NCBI RefSeq assembly: GCF_015645465.1
Contig: NZ_JADOEL010000018.1
Coordinates: 1 to 64,000, forward strand
DNA length: 64,000 nt
Direction: 5' to 3'
Source of the DNA: Herminiimonas contaminans
Lineage (GTDB): Bacteria; Pseudomonadota; Gammaproteobacteria; Burkholderiales; Burkholderiaceae_D
Below the pieces are notes generated by a model, which worked only from the letters and a program-made list of their open reading frames with translations, was not told the origin of the DNA and did not search any database. The position numbers were made by a program, and so were the translations under genes. Below, one piece after another: positions 57,793-64,000 of the stretch (the first letter of the stretch is position 1; the number at the start of each line of letters is the position of its first letter).

Positions 57793-58946
57793 GCGCTTGC
57801 TCCTGCTTTCAGACTACCGCCATCAATTTCTTCATACGCCCGTGCAAAGTAAGAACGCACTACATTCATATAACGCTGATCGTCGAGCAGGAAAGCGTCA
57901 TGCCCGTGCGGCGCATCGATCTCGGCATAGGTGACAGTGCGATTATTGTTAACCAGAGCCTGCACCATTTCATGGCTACGCTCAGGCGAGAAACGCCAGT
58001 CTGTCGTGAACGACACCAGCAGGAACTTCGCACGTGTGCGTTCCAGGGTCTTGGTCAGGTCGCCACCGAAATCCTTGGCCGGATCAAAGTAATCCAGCGC
58101 TTTGGTAATCAGCAAGTACGTATTCGCATCGAAGTAAGTCGAGAACTTGTCGCCCTGATAGCGCAGGTAAGACTCAATCTCGAAGTCAATACCGAAACCG
58201 AACTGATACGAACCGGAGCGCAAGTCACGGCCAAACTTGGCCGCCATATCGTCATCCGACAAATAAGTGATGTGACCCAGCATGCGCGCCACGCGCAAGC
58301 CATTCTTGGGTACCACCCCGTGCGCATAGAAATCACCGCCATGATAATCAGGGTCGGTCAGGATCGCTTGCCGCGCTACGTCATCGAAAGCGATGTTTTG
58401 TGCGGTCAGTTTCGGCGTGGAGGCGATCACCACACAATGACGCAAACGTTCCGGAAACAGAATGCTCCAGGCCAGCGCCTGCATGCCGCCCAGCGAACCG
58501 CCCATCACAGCTGCAAATTGCTTGATACCCAATTCATCGGCCAGGCGCGCCTGCGACTGTACCCAGTCCTCCACTGTCACGACCGGGAAATGCGCACCGT
58601 ACTGTTTGCCGGTCGCCGGATTGATATGCATAGGGCCGGTAGAGCCAAAGCAGGAGCCGAGGTTGTTGACACCTATGACAAAGTATTTATTCGTATCCAG
58701 CGGCTTGCCCGGTCCGACCATATTGTCCCACCAGCCGGTAGTACCCGCGTCTTCGCTATAGGTACCCGCCACATGGTGCGAAGCATTCAGCGCGTGGCAA
58801 ACCAGCACCGCGTTGGAACGGTCGGCATTCAGCGTGCCGTAGGTTTCATACACCAGCGTGTAGTCGGTAATTTCCGCGCCGCTCTGCAAGGGCAGCGGCT
58901 TCGCGAAAAACATGGATTGCGGTGCAACGATTCCGATTGAGGTCAT
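57789..58946 (-). CDS. metX: Homoserine O-acyltransferase MetX
   Basis: Activates homoserine for methionine synthesis using acetyl-CoA or succinyl-CoA. The 385-residue alpha/beta hydrolase fold has nucleophile S151 in [12 protein letters not shown], aspartate in [12 protein letters not shown] and histidine in [10 protein letters not shown]. Betaproteobacterial MetX proteins often use succinyl-CoA despite the name; sequence alone does not decide it here. Upstream lies a leader with a strong internal terminator, implying regulated read-through. Confidence 0.95.
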   Translation of the reverse strand: MTSIGIVAPQSMFFAKPLPLQSGAEITDYTLVYETYGTLNADRSNAVLVCHALNASHHVAGTYSEDAGTTGWWDNMVGPGKPLDTNKYFVIGVNNLGSCFGSTGPMHINPATGKQYGAHFPVVTVEDWVQSQARLADELGIKQFAAVMGGSLGGMQALAWSILFPERLRHCVVIASTPKLTAQNIAFDDVARQAILTDPDYHGGDFYAHGVVPKNGLRVARMLGHITYLSDDDMAAKFGRDLRSGSYQFGFGIDFEIESYLRYQGDKFSTYFDANTYLLITKALDYFDPAKDFGGDLTKTLERTRAKFLLVSFTTDWRFSPERSHEMVQALVNNNRTVTYAEIDAPHGHDAFLLDDQRYMNVVRSYFARAYEEIDGGSLKAGASA

Positions 58947-59106
58947 GTTATCTATTCAGGAGAAGGGCGCGCAGCTACGGCACTGGTTTCTCTGGCATTA
59001 CAAAAAAACAAAAGCCCGAAAGCGATCCGCTTATCGGGCTAAATTCGAGACTCAGTTGCGAGCACGCTTTAGCCGTATTTATTATGCGCCCGCAAGCTGA
59101 TGTCAA
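58947..59106 (-). promoter_or_regulatory. metX 5' leader with terminator and competing hairpin
   Basis: On the minus strand a perfect -35 TTGACA (59101-59106) is followed 14-16 bases on by a -10-like CATAATAA (59079-59086), giving a start near 59073. GGCTAAA (59074-59068) can pair with TTTAGCC (59043-59037). The latter overlaps the 5' arm of a strong intrinsic terminator (59040-59013, then T-rich to 59000). About 53 further bases lead to the metX start. Overlapping alternative hairpins ahead of a methionine gene resemble a riboswitch or attenuator, but no known class was recognised and no leader peptide is present. Confidence 0.5.
59000..59040 (-). terminator. Intrinsic terminator inside the metX leader
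   Basis: On the minus strand AGCCCGATAAGCG and CGCTTTCGGGCT form twelve base pairs with one bulged T around a GAT loop. A tract TTTTGTTTTTTT follows. It lies 54 bases upstream of the metX start, and no minus-strand gene precedes it within the window. Confidence 0.8.
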
Positions 59107-59417
59107 ATCGGCGCAATGCCATAAGAATAAACAAGTCGCCCCGCTCCGTCAAACGGGAGGCGATTCCCTAAAACGGAAAACAAAACCAACATCCCGCAAC
59201 ATTCACTGCAATAATGGCTGGATCTATACCAAGACTGACACAAATATAATGGCAAGAATGCAACATAGTGTTTCATTCCTGCAGTCCAATAGCCCTATAA
59301 TCACGGGCACTTCAGGATACTAGGCGCTATCTATAGGTCAACCGCCTACCTGATAATGTGACGACATTAGTCACCTGCTGGCCAGTAACGAATTTTGGAT
59401 CGAAATAGGTTAATTGC
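59107..59417. other. Non-coding region between metX leader and glycosyltransferase gene
   Basis: These 311 bases hold no convincing gene. An imperfect hairpin spans about 59136-59163 (TCGCC with GGCGA, inner pairs CTCC with GGAG). Two TATAAT words on the plus strand (59245-59250 and 59296-59301) may be -10 elements for the polysaccharide genes, but neither has a good -35. Confidence 0.4.
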
Positions 59418-60257
59418 ATGGAAAACAAAACAGCGCTGCATGCTATTCCGGCCGGGAATAGACAAAACGACAAAGCGCATGCGACCCCAACTCTGACGAT
59501 CGCCATACTTACCAAGAACGAGGCACATCGCATTGCGGCCTGCTTGCAAAGCGCCTCATTTGCGGACCAATGCATCGTAGTTGACAGCGGCAGCACGGAT
59601 AACACACGTGAAATTGCCCAGGCTGCGGGTGCTGAAGTATTTAACTATCCGGATTGGCAGGGCTTTGCCTTGCAACGTAACCGCCTGATCAAGCACTCGA
59701 CTTGCGACTACATCTTTTTCCTTGATGCAGATGAAGTCATTACGCCCGAACTACGAATGGAATTACAGGCGGTCGTCCAATCCGGCGTACGCGCAGTATG
59801 GAAAATCCAATGGCGCATGGTGGCTTTTGGCCATGAACTGAAATACTTCCGTTCGCAATCCAAGGTAGAACGCATGTTCCGTCGGGACATGTTGCAAGAA
59901 TACGTAGGCGTAGTACATGAACAAGCCGTGCTCACCGTTGAACCTACGCCCCGCCTGGTGCTAAAAGCACGTCTGCTGCATCACTCACGTGAAACCGTAT
60001 ATGGAAGCCTGGAGAAACTTGCACAGTACTCCATGCTCGGTGCAGCCAAGCGAGCCGAAAAAGGCAAGCGTGGAGGCGTATTGCGTGGCCTGGCTTCCGG
60101 CATGTCCATGTTTTTGCGGCTATATATAGGTCAACTGGGTTTCCTCTGCGGTGGCGCAGGCTTCCTTTACTGTTTCTTTGTAGGACTCGAGGGTTTCTTC
60201 CGCTACGCAGCACTTGAGTACGATCGCGATACATTGCGTACCGATGTCGTTCGTTGA
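59418..60257 (+). CDS. Family 2 glycosyltransferase, WaaE/KdtX-like
   Basis: A 279-residue GT-A enzyme. The N-terminus has TLTIAILTKNEAHRIAACL and CIVVDSGSTDNTREIAQAAGA with the nucleotide-sugar aspartates; the DxD is in YIFFLDADEVITPEL. The C-terminal part (YGSLEKLAQYSMLGAAKRA, a hydrophobic stretch at about 225-255) resembles WaaE/KdtX, which add glucose to the lipopolysaccharide inner core. Donor and acceptor cannot be read from the sequence. It is followed 12 bases later by an O-antigen-ligase-type gene. Confidence 0.85.
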   Translation: MENKTALHAIPAGNRQNDKAHATPTLTIAILTKNEAHRIAACLQSASFADQCIVVDSGSTDNTREIAQAAGAEVFNYPDWQGFALQRNRLIKHSTCDYIFFLDADEVITPELRMELQAVVQSGVRAVWKIQWRMVAFGHELKYFRSQSKVERMFRRDMLQEYVGVVHEQAVLTVEPTPRLVLKARLLHHSRETVYGSLEKLAQYSMLGAAKRAEKGKRGGVLRGLASGMSMFLRLYIGQLGFLCGGAGFLYCFFVGLEGFFRYAALEYDRDTLRTDVVR

Positions 60258-60269
60258 TCAAGACTGCGC

Positions 60270-61565
60270 ATGAGTATTCACACCCACGATTCTCGCAATC
60301 CTCATTTCTTTAAAAATGCCAGCTTTTACATATTGGCAGGGCTCATCGCGTTAGGACCATTAAATTCCAAGATACTTGGGGCTGCATGGTTATTCTTTTG
60401 GGTCTTTGGATTCTGGATTGCATTTAAAACACGCAACACGCCATCACATACAAGTTCCATCGCAGCTACGGTAACCTCAACCTGGTTCAAAAGCTGCGTT
60501 CTGGCATTGGCACTGACAGGTATTTGCATACTCCTTTCGCGACAAGGAAGCGATACACTCAATGCTCCACTGCGGATACTTTTAGCCGCCACAGCTGCAT
60601 TTTTTCTGGCTCGTCGAGGCGCAATATCTTCTTATCTGCGCCGCATCTTATTGCATGCTATCGCTCTGGCTTGCCTGTTGGCTTTTGCATGGACAGTTTT
60701 CCTGACGTTTCAAGACCCGAGTGTGGTCGTCAGAAACTCTCTGGCAACCAATGCCATTCCATGGGCGGTAGTCATCAGCTTCTACACTGCCTTGTTACTG
60801 CCGGCTGCACTCTCCGAACAAGATTCTATGGTTCGGCGTCGGCTGTGGCTTTTTGGTGCCGGCTGCGGCATAGGAGCGATATTGCTATCGCAGTCCCGCG
60901 GTGCCTTCCTGATTATTCCATGGTGCTGCCTGGTATACGCTTGGTTCTGGTATCGCAATGGTACGCACCATGCCAGCATCCACCGTGCGTTCTTGATGTT
61001 GTTCGGGGCAGTCGCCATTGTGCTGGCCAGTGCCTGGTTCATGCCTGGCGACGTGTTGCGCATGCATCAGGCAGTACATGACATAAGCGAGGCCCGGACA
61101 AGCGAAAACTACAATACATCCATGGGCGCGCGACTCTATCTTTGGGGGATGGCAGTAGAAGGTATACGCGAATCACCCTGGATAGGTATAGGCAGCATCG
61201 AACGCATGCGACGTATCAAACATGCAGGCGAAGGAGAAAGCGCAGAAGTACAGGCAAAATTGCATGAAGTTCGTTCGCTCGGCCACGTCCATAACCAGTA
61301 TCTGCATAGTGCGCTGGATGGTGGCGTAATAGGACTCGCATCGTTCCTGGCACTCCTGATAGGCATGGCAGTCGCCATTTTCCACATGCGACGAACGGCA
61401 CCCATCGCGGCATGGCAATTGGGTGGTGTGCTTTTCATGCATGCAACGGCCAGCCTGACCAATGTGAATTTTGCGCATAATTACTATGCAACAGCCCTTG
61501 CGCTGGCAGTGGTACTGCCACTGCTCACGGCCTCCCATAACGCGACCAAGACAAGAAGTTCCTGA
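60270..61565 (+). CDS. O-antigen ligase (Wzy_C/WaaL) family membrane protein
   Basis: A 431-residue membrane protein of about eleven helices. The long periplasmic loop (about 270-345) carries the family features: GARLYLWGMAVEGIRESPWIGIG, and HNQYLHSALDGGVIGLASFL with the conserved H-N-x-x-L-H. Such proteins transfer O-antigen or other glycans to lipid A-core or to proteins. The gene lies between two glycosyltransferase genes, so lipopolysaccharide ligation fits best. Its stop overlaps the next start by one base. Confidence 0.84.
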   Translation: MSIHTHDSRNPHFFKNASFYILAGLIALGPLNSKILGAAWLFFWVFGFWIAFKTRNTPSHTSSIAATVTSTWFKSCVLALALTGICILLSRQGSDTLNAPLRILLAATAAFFLARRGAISSYLRRILLHAIALACLLAFAWTVFLTFQDPSVVVRNSLATNAIPWAVVISFYTALLLPAALSEQDSMVRRRLWLFGAGCGIGAILLSQSRGAFLIIPWCCLVYAWFWYRNGTHHASIHRAFLMLFGAVAIVLASAWFMPGDVLRMHQAVHDISEARTSENYNTSMGARLYLWGMAVEGIRESPWIGIGSIERMRRIKHAGEGESAEVQAKLHEVRSLGHVHNQYLHSALDGGVIGLASFLALLIGMAVAIFHMRRTAPIAAWQLGGVLFMHATASLTNVNFAHNYYATALALAVVLPLLTASHNATKTRSS

Positions 61566-62536
61566 TGCATATATTAATCATCAATCGCAGCCCCATACCG
61601 GTATACGCCTATGGCGGCACGGAACGTGTGATTTGGGATCTGGGGCGCGCACTGGTAAGAGCGGGGCACCGCGTCAGCTATTTGGTTCCATCTGGTTCAC
61701 ATTGTGATTTCGCACCTGTAATACCACTGCGGGAAGACCTTTCCTGGGAACAGCAAATCCCTGATGGAATTGACATCGTGCATTTTCAATTCAATCCGGG
61801 CGTCACTATCAATGCGCCACATTTGATGACACAGCACGGCAATTCACAGGAAAACGTCCCGCTGCCACTCAATACCGTTTTTGTATCGCGCAATCATGCA
61901 CAACGCCACGGCTCCGAAGCGTTTGTCTACAACGGGCTGGACTGGTCAGGCTATGGCAATGTGGACTGGCAACAAAGCCGCGACTATTTCCATTTCCTGG
62001 GGAAGGCGGCATGGCGCGTCAAGAATGTACAGGGCGCCATCGATGTAACGGGTGATGCGGGAGTGCCCTTGGCCGTGCTGGGTGGCGATAGGCTGAACCT
62101 GAAACGCGGCTTTCGCTATACCTGGTCGCGTCGTGTTTCTTTCCATGGCATGGTGGGCGGCGCAGAAAAATTCCGTTTGCTTAACGGATCACGTGGTTTG
62201 GTGTTTCCGGTTTTATGGCACGAGCCATTTGGCCTGGCGGTCATTGAGAGCATGTATTTCGGCGCGCCCGTATTCGCCACGCCATATGGTGCATTACCGG
62301 AAATCGTCACGCCGGAATGCGGTGTGCTTGCAGCAAGCCGCACGACACTGGCAGAAGGGGTCGCCTCCGGCAAGTTTGATCCACAGGCTAGTCACGCCCG
62401 AGCACTTGCTTTCAATGCAGATACGATGGCCGCCGATTACCTCGCGGTCTATAAGAAGATATGTGGCGGAGCAAGCCTGCACACTACTCCACCCGTATTG
62501 CAAGGCGAAATCAAGCACTTGCCCTGGACGAAATAA
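61565..62536 (+). CDS. GT-B glycosyltransferase (family 4-like)
   Basis: A 323-residue, rather short GT-B enzyme. The N-terminus starts MHILIINRSPIPVYAYGGTER, with the GGTER loop of GT4 enzymes (shown as YGGTERVIWDLGRAL). The C-terminal donor site has the E-x7-E pattern in EPFGLAVIESMYFGAPVFA, followed by GALPEIV. The N-terminal domain seems shortened, but no frameshift is visible. Translation is coupled to the ligase gene (TGATG overlap). It probably builds the same surface glycan. Confidence 0.83.
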   Translation: MHILIINRSPIPVYAYGGTERVIWDLGRALVRAGHRVSYLVPSGSHCDFAPVIPLREDLSWEQQIPDGIDIVHFQFNPGVTINAPHLMTQHGNSQENVPLPLNTVFVSRNHAQRHGSEAFVYNGLDWSGYGNVDWQQSRDYFHFLGKAAWRVKNVQGAIDVTGDAGVPLAVLGGDRLNLKRGFRYTWSRRVSFHGMVGGAEKFRLLNGSRGLVFPVLWHEPFGLAVIESMYFGAPVFATPYGALPEIVTPECGVLAASRTTLAEGVASGKFDPQASHARALAFNADTMAADYLAVYKKICGGASLHTTPPVLQGEIKHLPWTK

Positions 62537-62860
62537 GCCGCGAACTAAACCAGCCTGGCTTTAGATTAGAAAAAGTATCGAAGAAAGCGCCAGTGAAATG
62601 GCAATAAACATCGTCTTGCCCGGATGTTTTTCTATGAGATAGTTCATACGCTGGGAGGTGAAATTTCGGCAAAGCGCAGTGTAAGGTAGCGCAGACCTTA
62701 CGCCTATCCCATAAATGTGGGTACTTCTCTCAAAAGTACACAATTCCTGGACCTATACTGTCGACTGCCTGCACGCTTGATTTGCTACAAATCACCCGAT
62801 CATCCCGAGTTTCATTAACATTTCCTCCTAATCCTCGTCATTTGAATGAAAGAAGTATTC
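62537..62860. other. Non-coding region ahead of the chromate transporter genes
   Basis: No convincing gene is present. A seven-pair hairpin (GTAAGGT 62681-62687, ACCTTAC 62695-62701) lies in the middle. A TATACT word at about 62754-62759 may be a -10 for the transporter, but lacks a good -35. A 28-codon minus-strand frame (62561-62647) encodes a hydrophobic peptide but has no ribosome site. Confidence 0.4.
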
Positions 62861-63451
62861 ATGGACAGTAAGAGCATCAGGGTCGAGCACATCTCACCGA
62901 ATTCCGGTCCCAAATCCCTCGCTGATCTCTTTTTCTCCTTCACGCTACTCGCACTACAAGGTTTCGGCGGTGTTCTAGCCATCGTCCAACGCGAATTGGT
63001 GGAAAAGAAGAAATGGCTGACGCCGGAACAGTTCGTCGAAGACTGGGCGGTCGCGCAAATCATGCCGGGACCGAATGTCGTGAATATGTCCATCATCGTC
63101 GGTGGTCGTCACTTTGGCTTGCCCGGTGCGATGGCGGCGCTCAGTGGCATGCTCTTGCTGCCCTTGATGCTAATACTGACGATCGCAATTATCTACGCAC
63201 CGTTCGCGCATTATCCGCCGGTGGTCGATGCCTTGCGCGCGATGGGTGCCGTTGCTGCCGGCCTGATACTCGCCACCGGCGTCAAACTGGCACGCGCCTT
63301 GAAAAACAATCCGCTCGGACCACGCTTGTGCATCTTGCTCGGCGCACTTTGCTTCAGTGGTGTCGCGCTATTACGCCTGCCTTTGGCTTATCCATTGTTT
63401 GGCCTGGGTCTGGTCAGCTGTATGTTCGCGTACAGAAAGCTGGCTCCGTGA
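62861..63451 (+). CDS. Chromate transporter family protein, first half-size subunit
   Basis: A 196-residue single CHR domain membrane protein. The signature is FTLLALQGFGGVLAIVQRELVEKKKWL followed by IMPGPNVVNMSIIVGGRHFG; the N-terminal core LQGFGGVLAI and MPGPNVVN are diagnostic. Short CHR proteins work as pairs of opposite topology. The ATG at 62861 was preferred to one five codons earlier because of a nearby purine-rich site. The partner begins in an overlapping GTGA. CHR proteins export chromate, but sulfate or other oxyanion transport is possible. Confidence 0.87.
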   Translation: MDSKSIRVEHISPNSGPKSLADLFFSFTLLALQGFGGVLAIVQRELVEKKKWLTPEQFVEDWAVAQIMPGPNVVNMSIIVGGRHFGLPGAMAALSGMLLLPLMLILTIAIIYAPFAHYPPVVDALRAMGAVAAGLILATGVKLARALKNNPLGPRLCILLGALCFSGVALLRLPLAYPLFGLGLVSCMFAYRKLAP

Positions 63452-64000
63452 GCACGACCTTGCACCTATCCTTGCAAACCAATGATTGGTTGCAGCTGTT
63501 TCTGCACTATGTATCCCTATCCCTGCTCTCACTCGGCGGTGCGATTGCAGCGGCACCGGAGATGCATCGCTTCCTGGTAGATGAACAGCATTGGCTGACC
63601 GACGCACAGTTCAGCACATCGATCACGATCGCGCAGACAGCTCCCGGCCCGAATGTATTATTCGTCGCGCTGATGGGGTGGAATATAGGTTTGAATGCAG
63701 GTGATATGAGCACCGGATTGCTAGGCATGGCGCTCTGCATGGTCGGGATACTGCTGCCCAGTACTACCTTTACTTATCTGGCGACACGCTGGGTGCATCG
63801 TAATCGTGAATTGCGTTCCGTGCGCGCATTCAAACTGGGAATGGCACCTGTGGTGGTTGGTTTGGTGTTTGCAACCGGCTGGATACTTGCCAGCGCACAT
63901 AGCCAGCCATCTGAAGACTGGCCGCTGTGGTTGATTACGGTTGTCACCATGTTGCTGATGCTGAATACGCGCATCCACATCCTGTGGCTGCTGGCAGCGG
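63448..64000 (+). CDS. Chromate transporter family protein, second subunit (partial)
   Basis: A frame from GTG 63448, overlapping the stop of the first subunit, runs open to the window end, giving 184 residues without a stop. It carries the second CHR signature: LSLLSLGGAIAAAPEMHRFLVDE (core LSLGGAIAAAPEMHRFL), WLTDAQFSTSITIAQTAPGPNVLFVALMGW (core AQTAPGPNVLFVALMGW). It forms the inverted partner of the preceding subunit. The C-terminus lies outside the window. Confidence 0.85.
   Translation, partial: MSTTLHLSLQTNDWLQLFLHYVSLSLLSLGGAIAAAPEMHRFLVDEQHWLTDAQFSTSITIAQTAPGPNVLFVALMGWNIGLNAGDMSTGLLGMALCMVGILLPSTTFTYLATRWVHRNRELRSVRAFKLGMAPVVVGLVFATGWILASAHSQPSEDWPLWLITVVTMLLMLNTRIHILWLLAA

Noticed and set aside
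62561-62647. A 28-codon minus-strand frame for a hydrophobic peptide resembling a small toxin
   Set aside because: No ribosome site (the bases before the ATG are pyrimidine-rich), no antisense RNA or repeat signs, and no promoter found.

Overview
The window looks like a chromosomal segment of a betaproteobacterium of the order Burkholderiales. Gene content and order resemble Oxalobacteraceae such as Herminiimonas or Janthinobacterium, but this is inferred from family resemblance and synteny, not from a database search. Supporting signs are the rpe-gph-trpEGDC order, metXW, the rsmI/lpoA-yraN-diaA-dolP block, mreBCD-mrdAB-rlpA, a hemA-prfA-dsbB-prmC run and a medium GC content. Almost everything is housekeeping. 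I see no prophage, insertion sequence, CRISPR array or integron.

Layout. 1-413: leader and two tandem promoters of an rRNA operon that reads leftwards out of the window. 414-3000: enoyl-CoA hydratase, murein transglycosylase MltA, an unlisted 48-residue membrane peptide, and ApaG. 3127-8638: rpe, gph, a tryptophan attenuator with a Trp-rich leader peptide, and trpEGDC. 8692-12590: M61 peptidase, DsbC, and a UbiH-type monooxygenase. 12719-12794: tRNA-Phe. 12947-16196: a GlxA-type regulator divergent from the glutathione-dependent formaldehyde pathway (frmA, frmB). 16375-17511: YidB-like and PsiF-like proteins and an unlisted 52-residue peptide with its own promoter. 17950-22489: a signalling operon of response regulator, exported LysM/FecR protein and CHASE2 histidine kinase.

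22572-26427: hemA, prfA, dsbB, prmC. 26439-31294: TlpA-like thioredoxin, a long M48 peptidase with LemA, and a BCCT transporter. 31376-35274: the DolP, DiaA, YraN, LpoA block with divergent RsmI. 35304-42152: the rod-shape cluster rlpA, rodA, mrdA, mreD, mreC, mreB on the minus strand. 42403-45766: gatCAB. 45832-48107: a DUF4124 protein, pyrE and xth. 48288-55651: PhoX-like protein, MFS transporter, OpgC-like acyltransferase, molybdate/sulfate transporter, a DUF6352-like protein, and a truncated RlmI. 55843-58946: AmpG and metXW. 59418-62536: three lipopolysaccharide-type genes. 62861-64000: a split chromate transporter cut by the window edge.

How they work together. Several clusters serve the envelope: peptidoglycan synthesis and recycling (MltA, LpoA, RlpA, PBP2/RodA, MreBCD, AmpG), surface polysaccharide (glycosyltransferases, O-antigen ligase, OpgC) and disulfide chemistry (DsbB, DsbC, TlpA-like). 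The points most worth following up are the metX 5' leader with mutually exclusive hairpins, the LysM/FecR-CHASE2 signalling operon, the trp attenuator, two conserved-looking small proteins, and the RlmI gene that has lost its methyltransferase domain.
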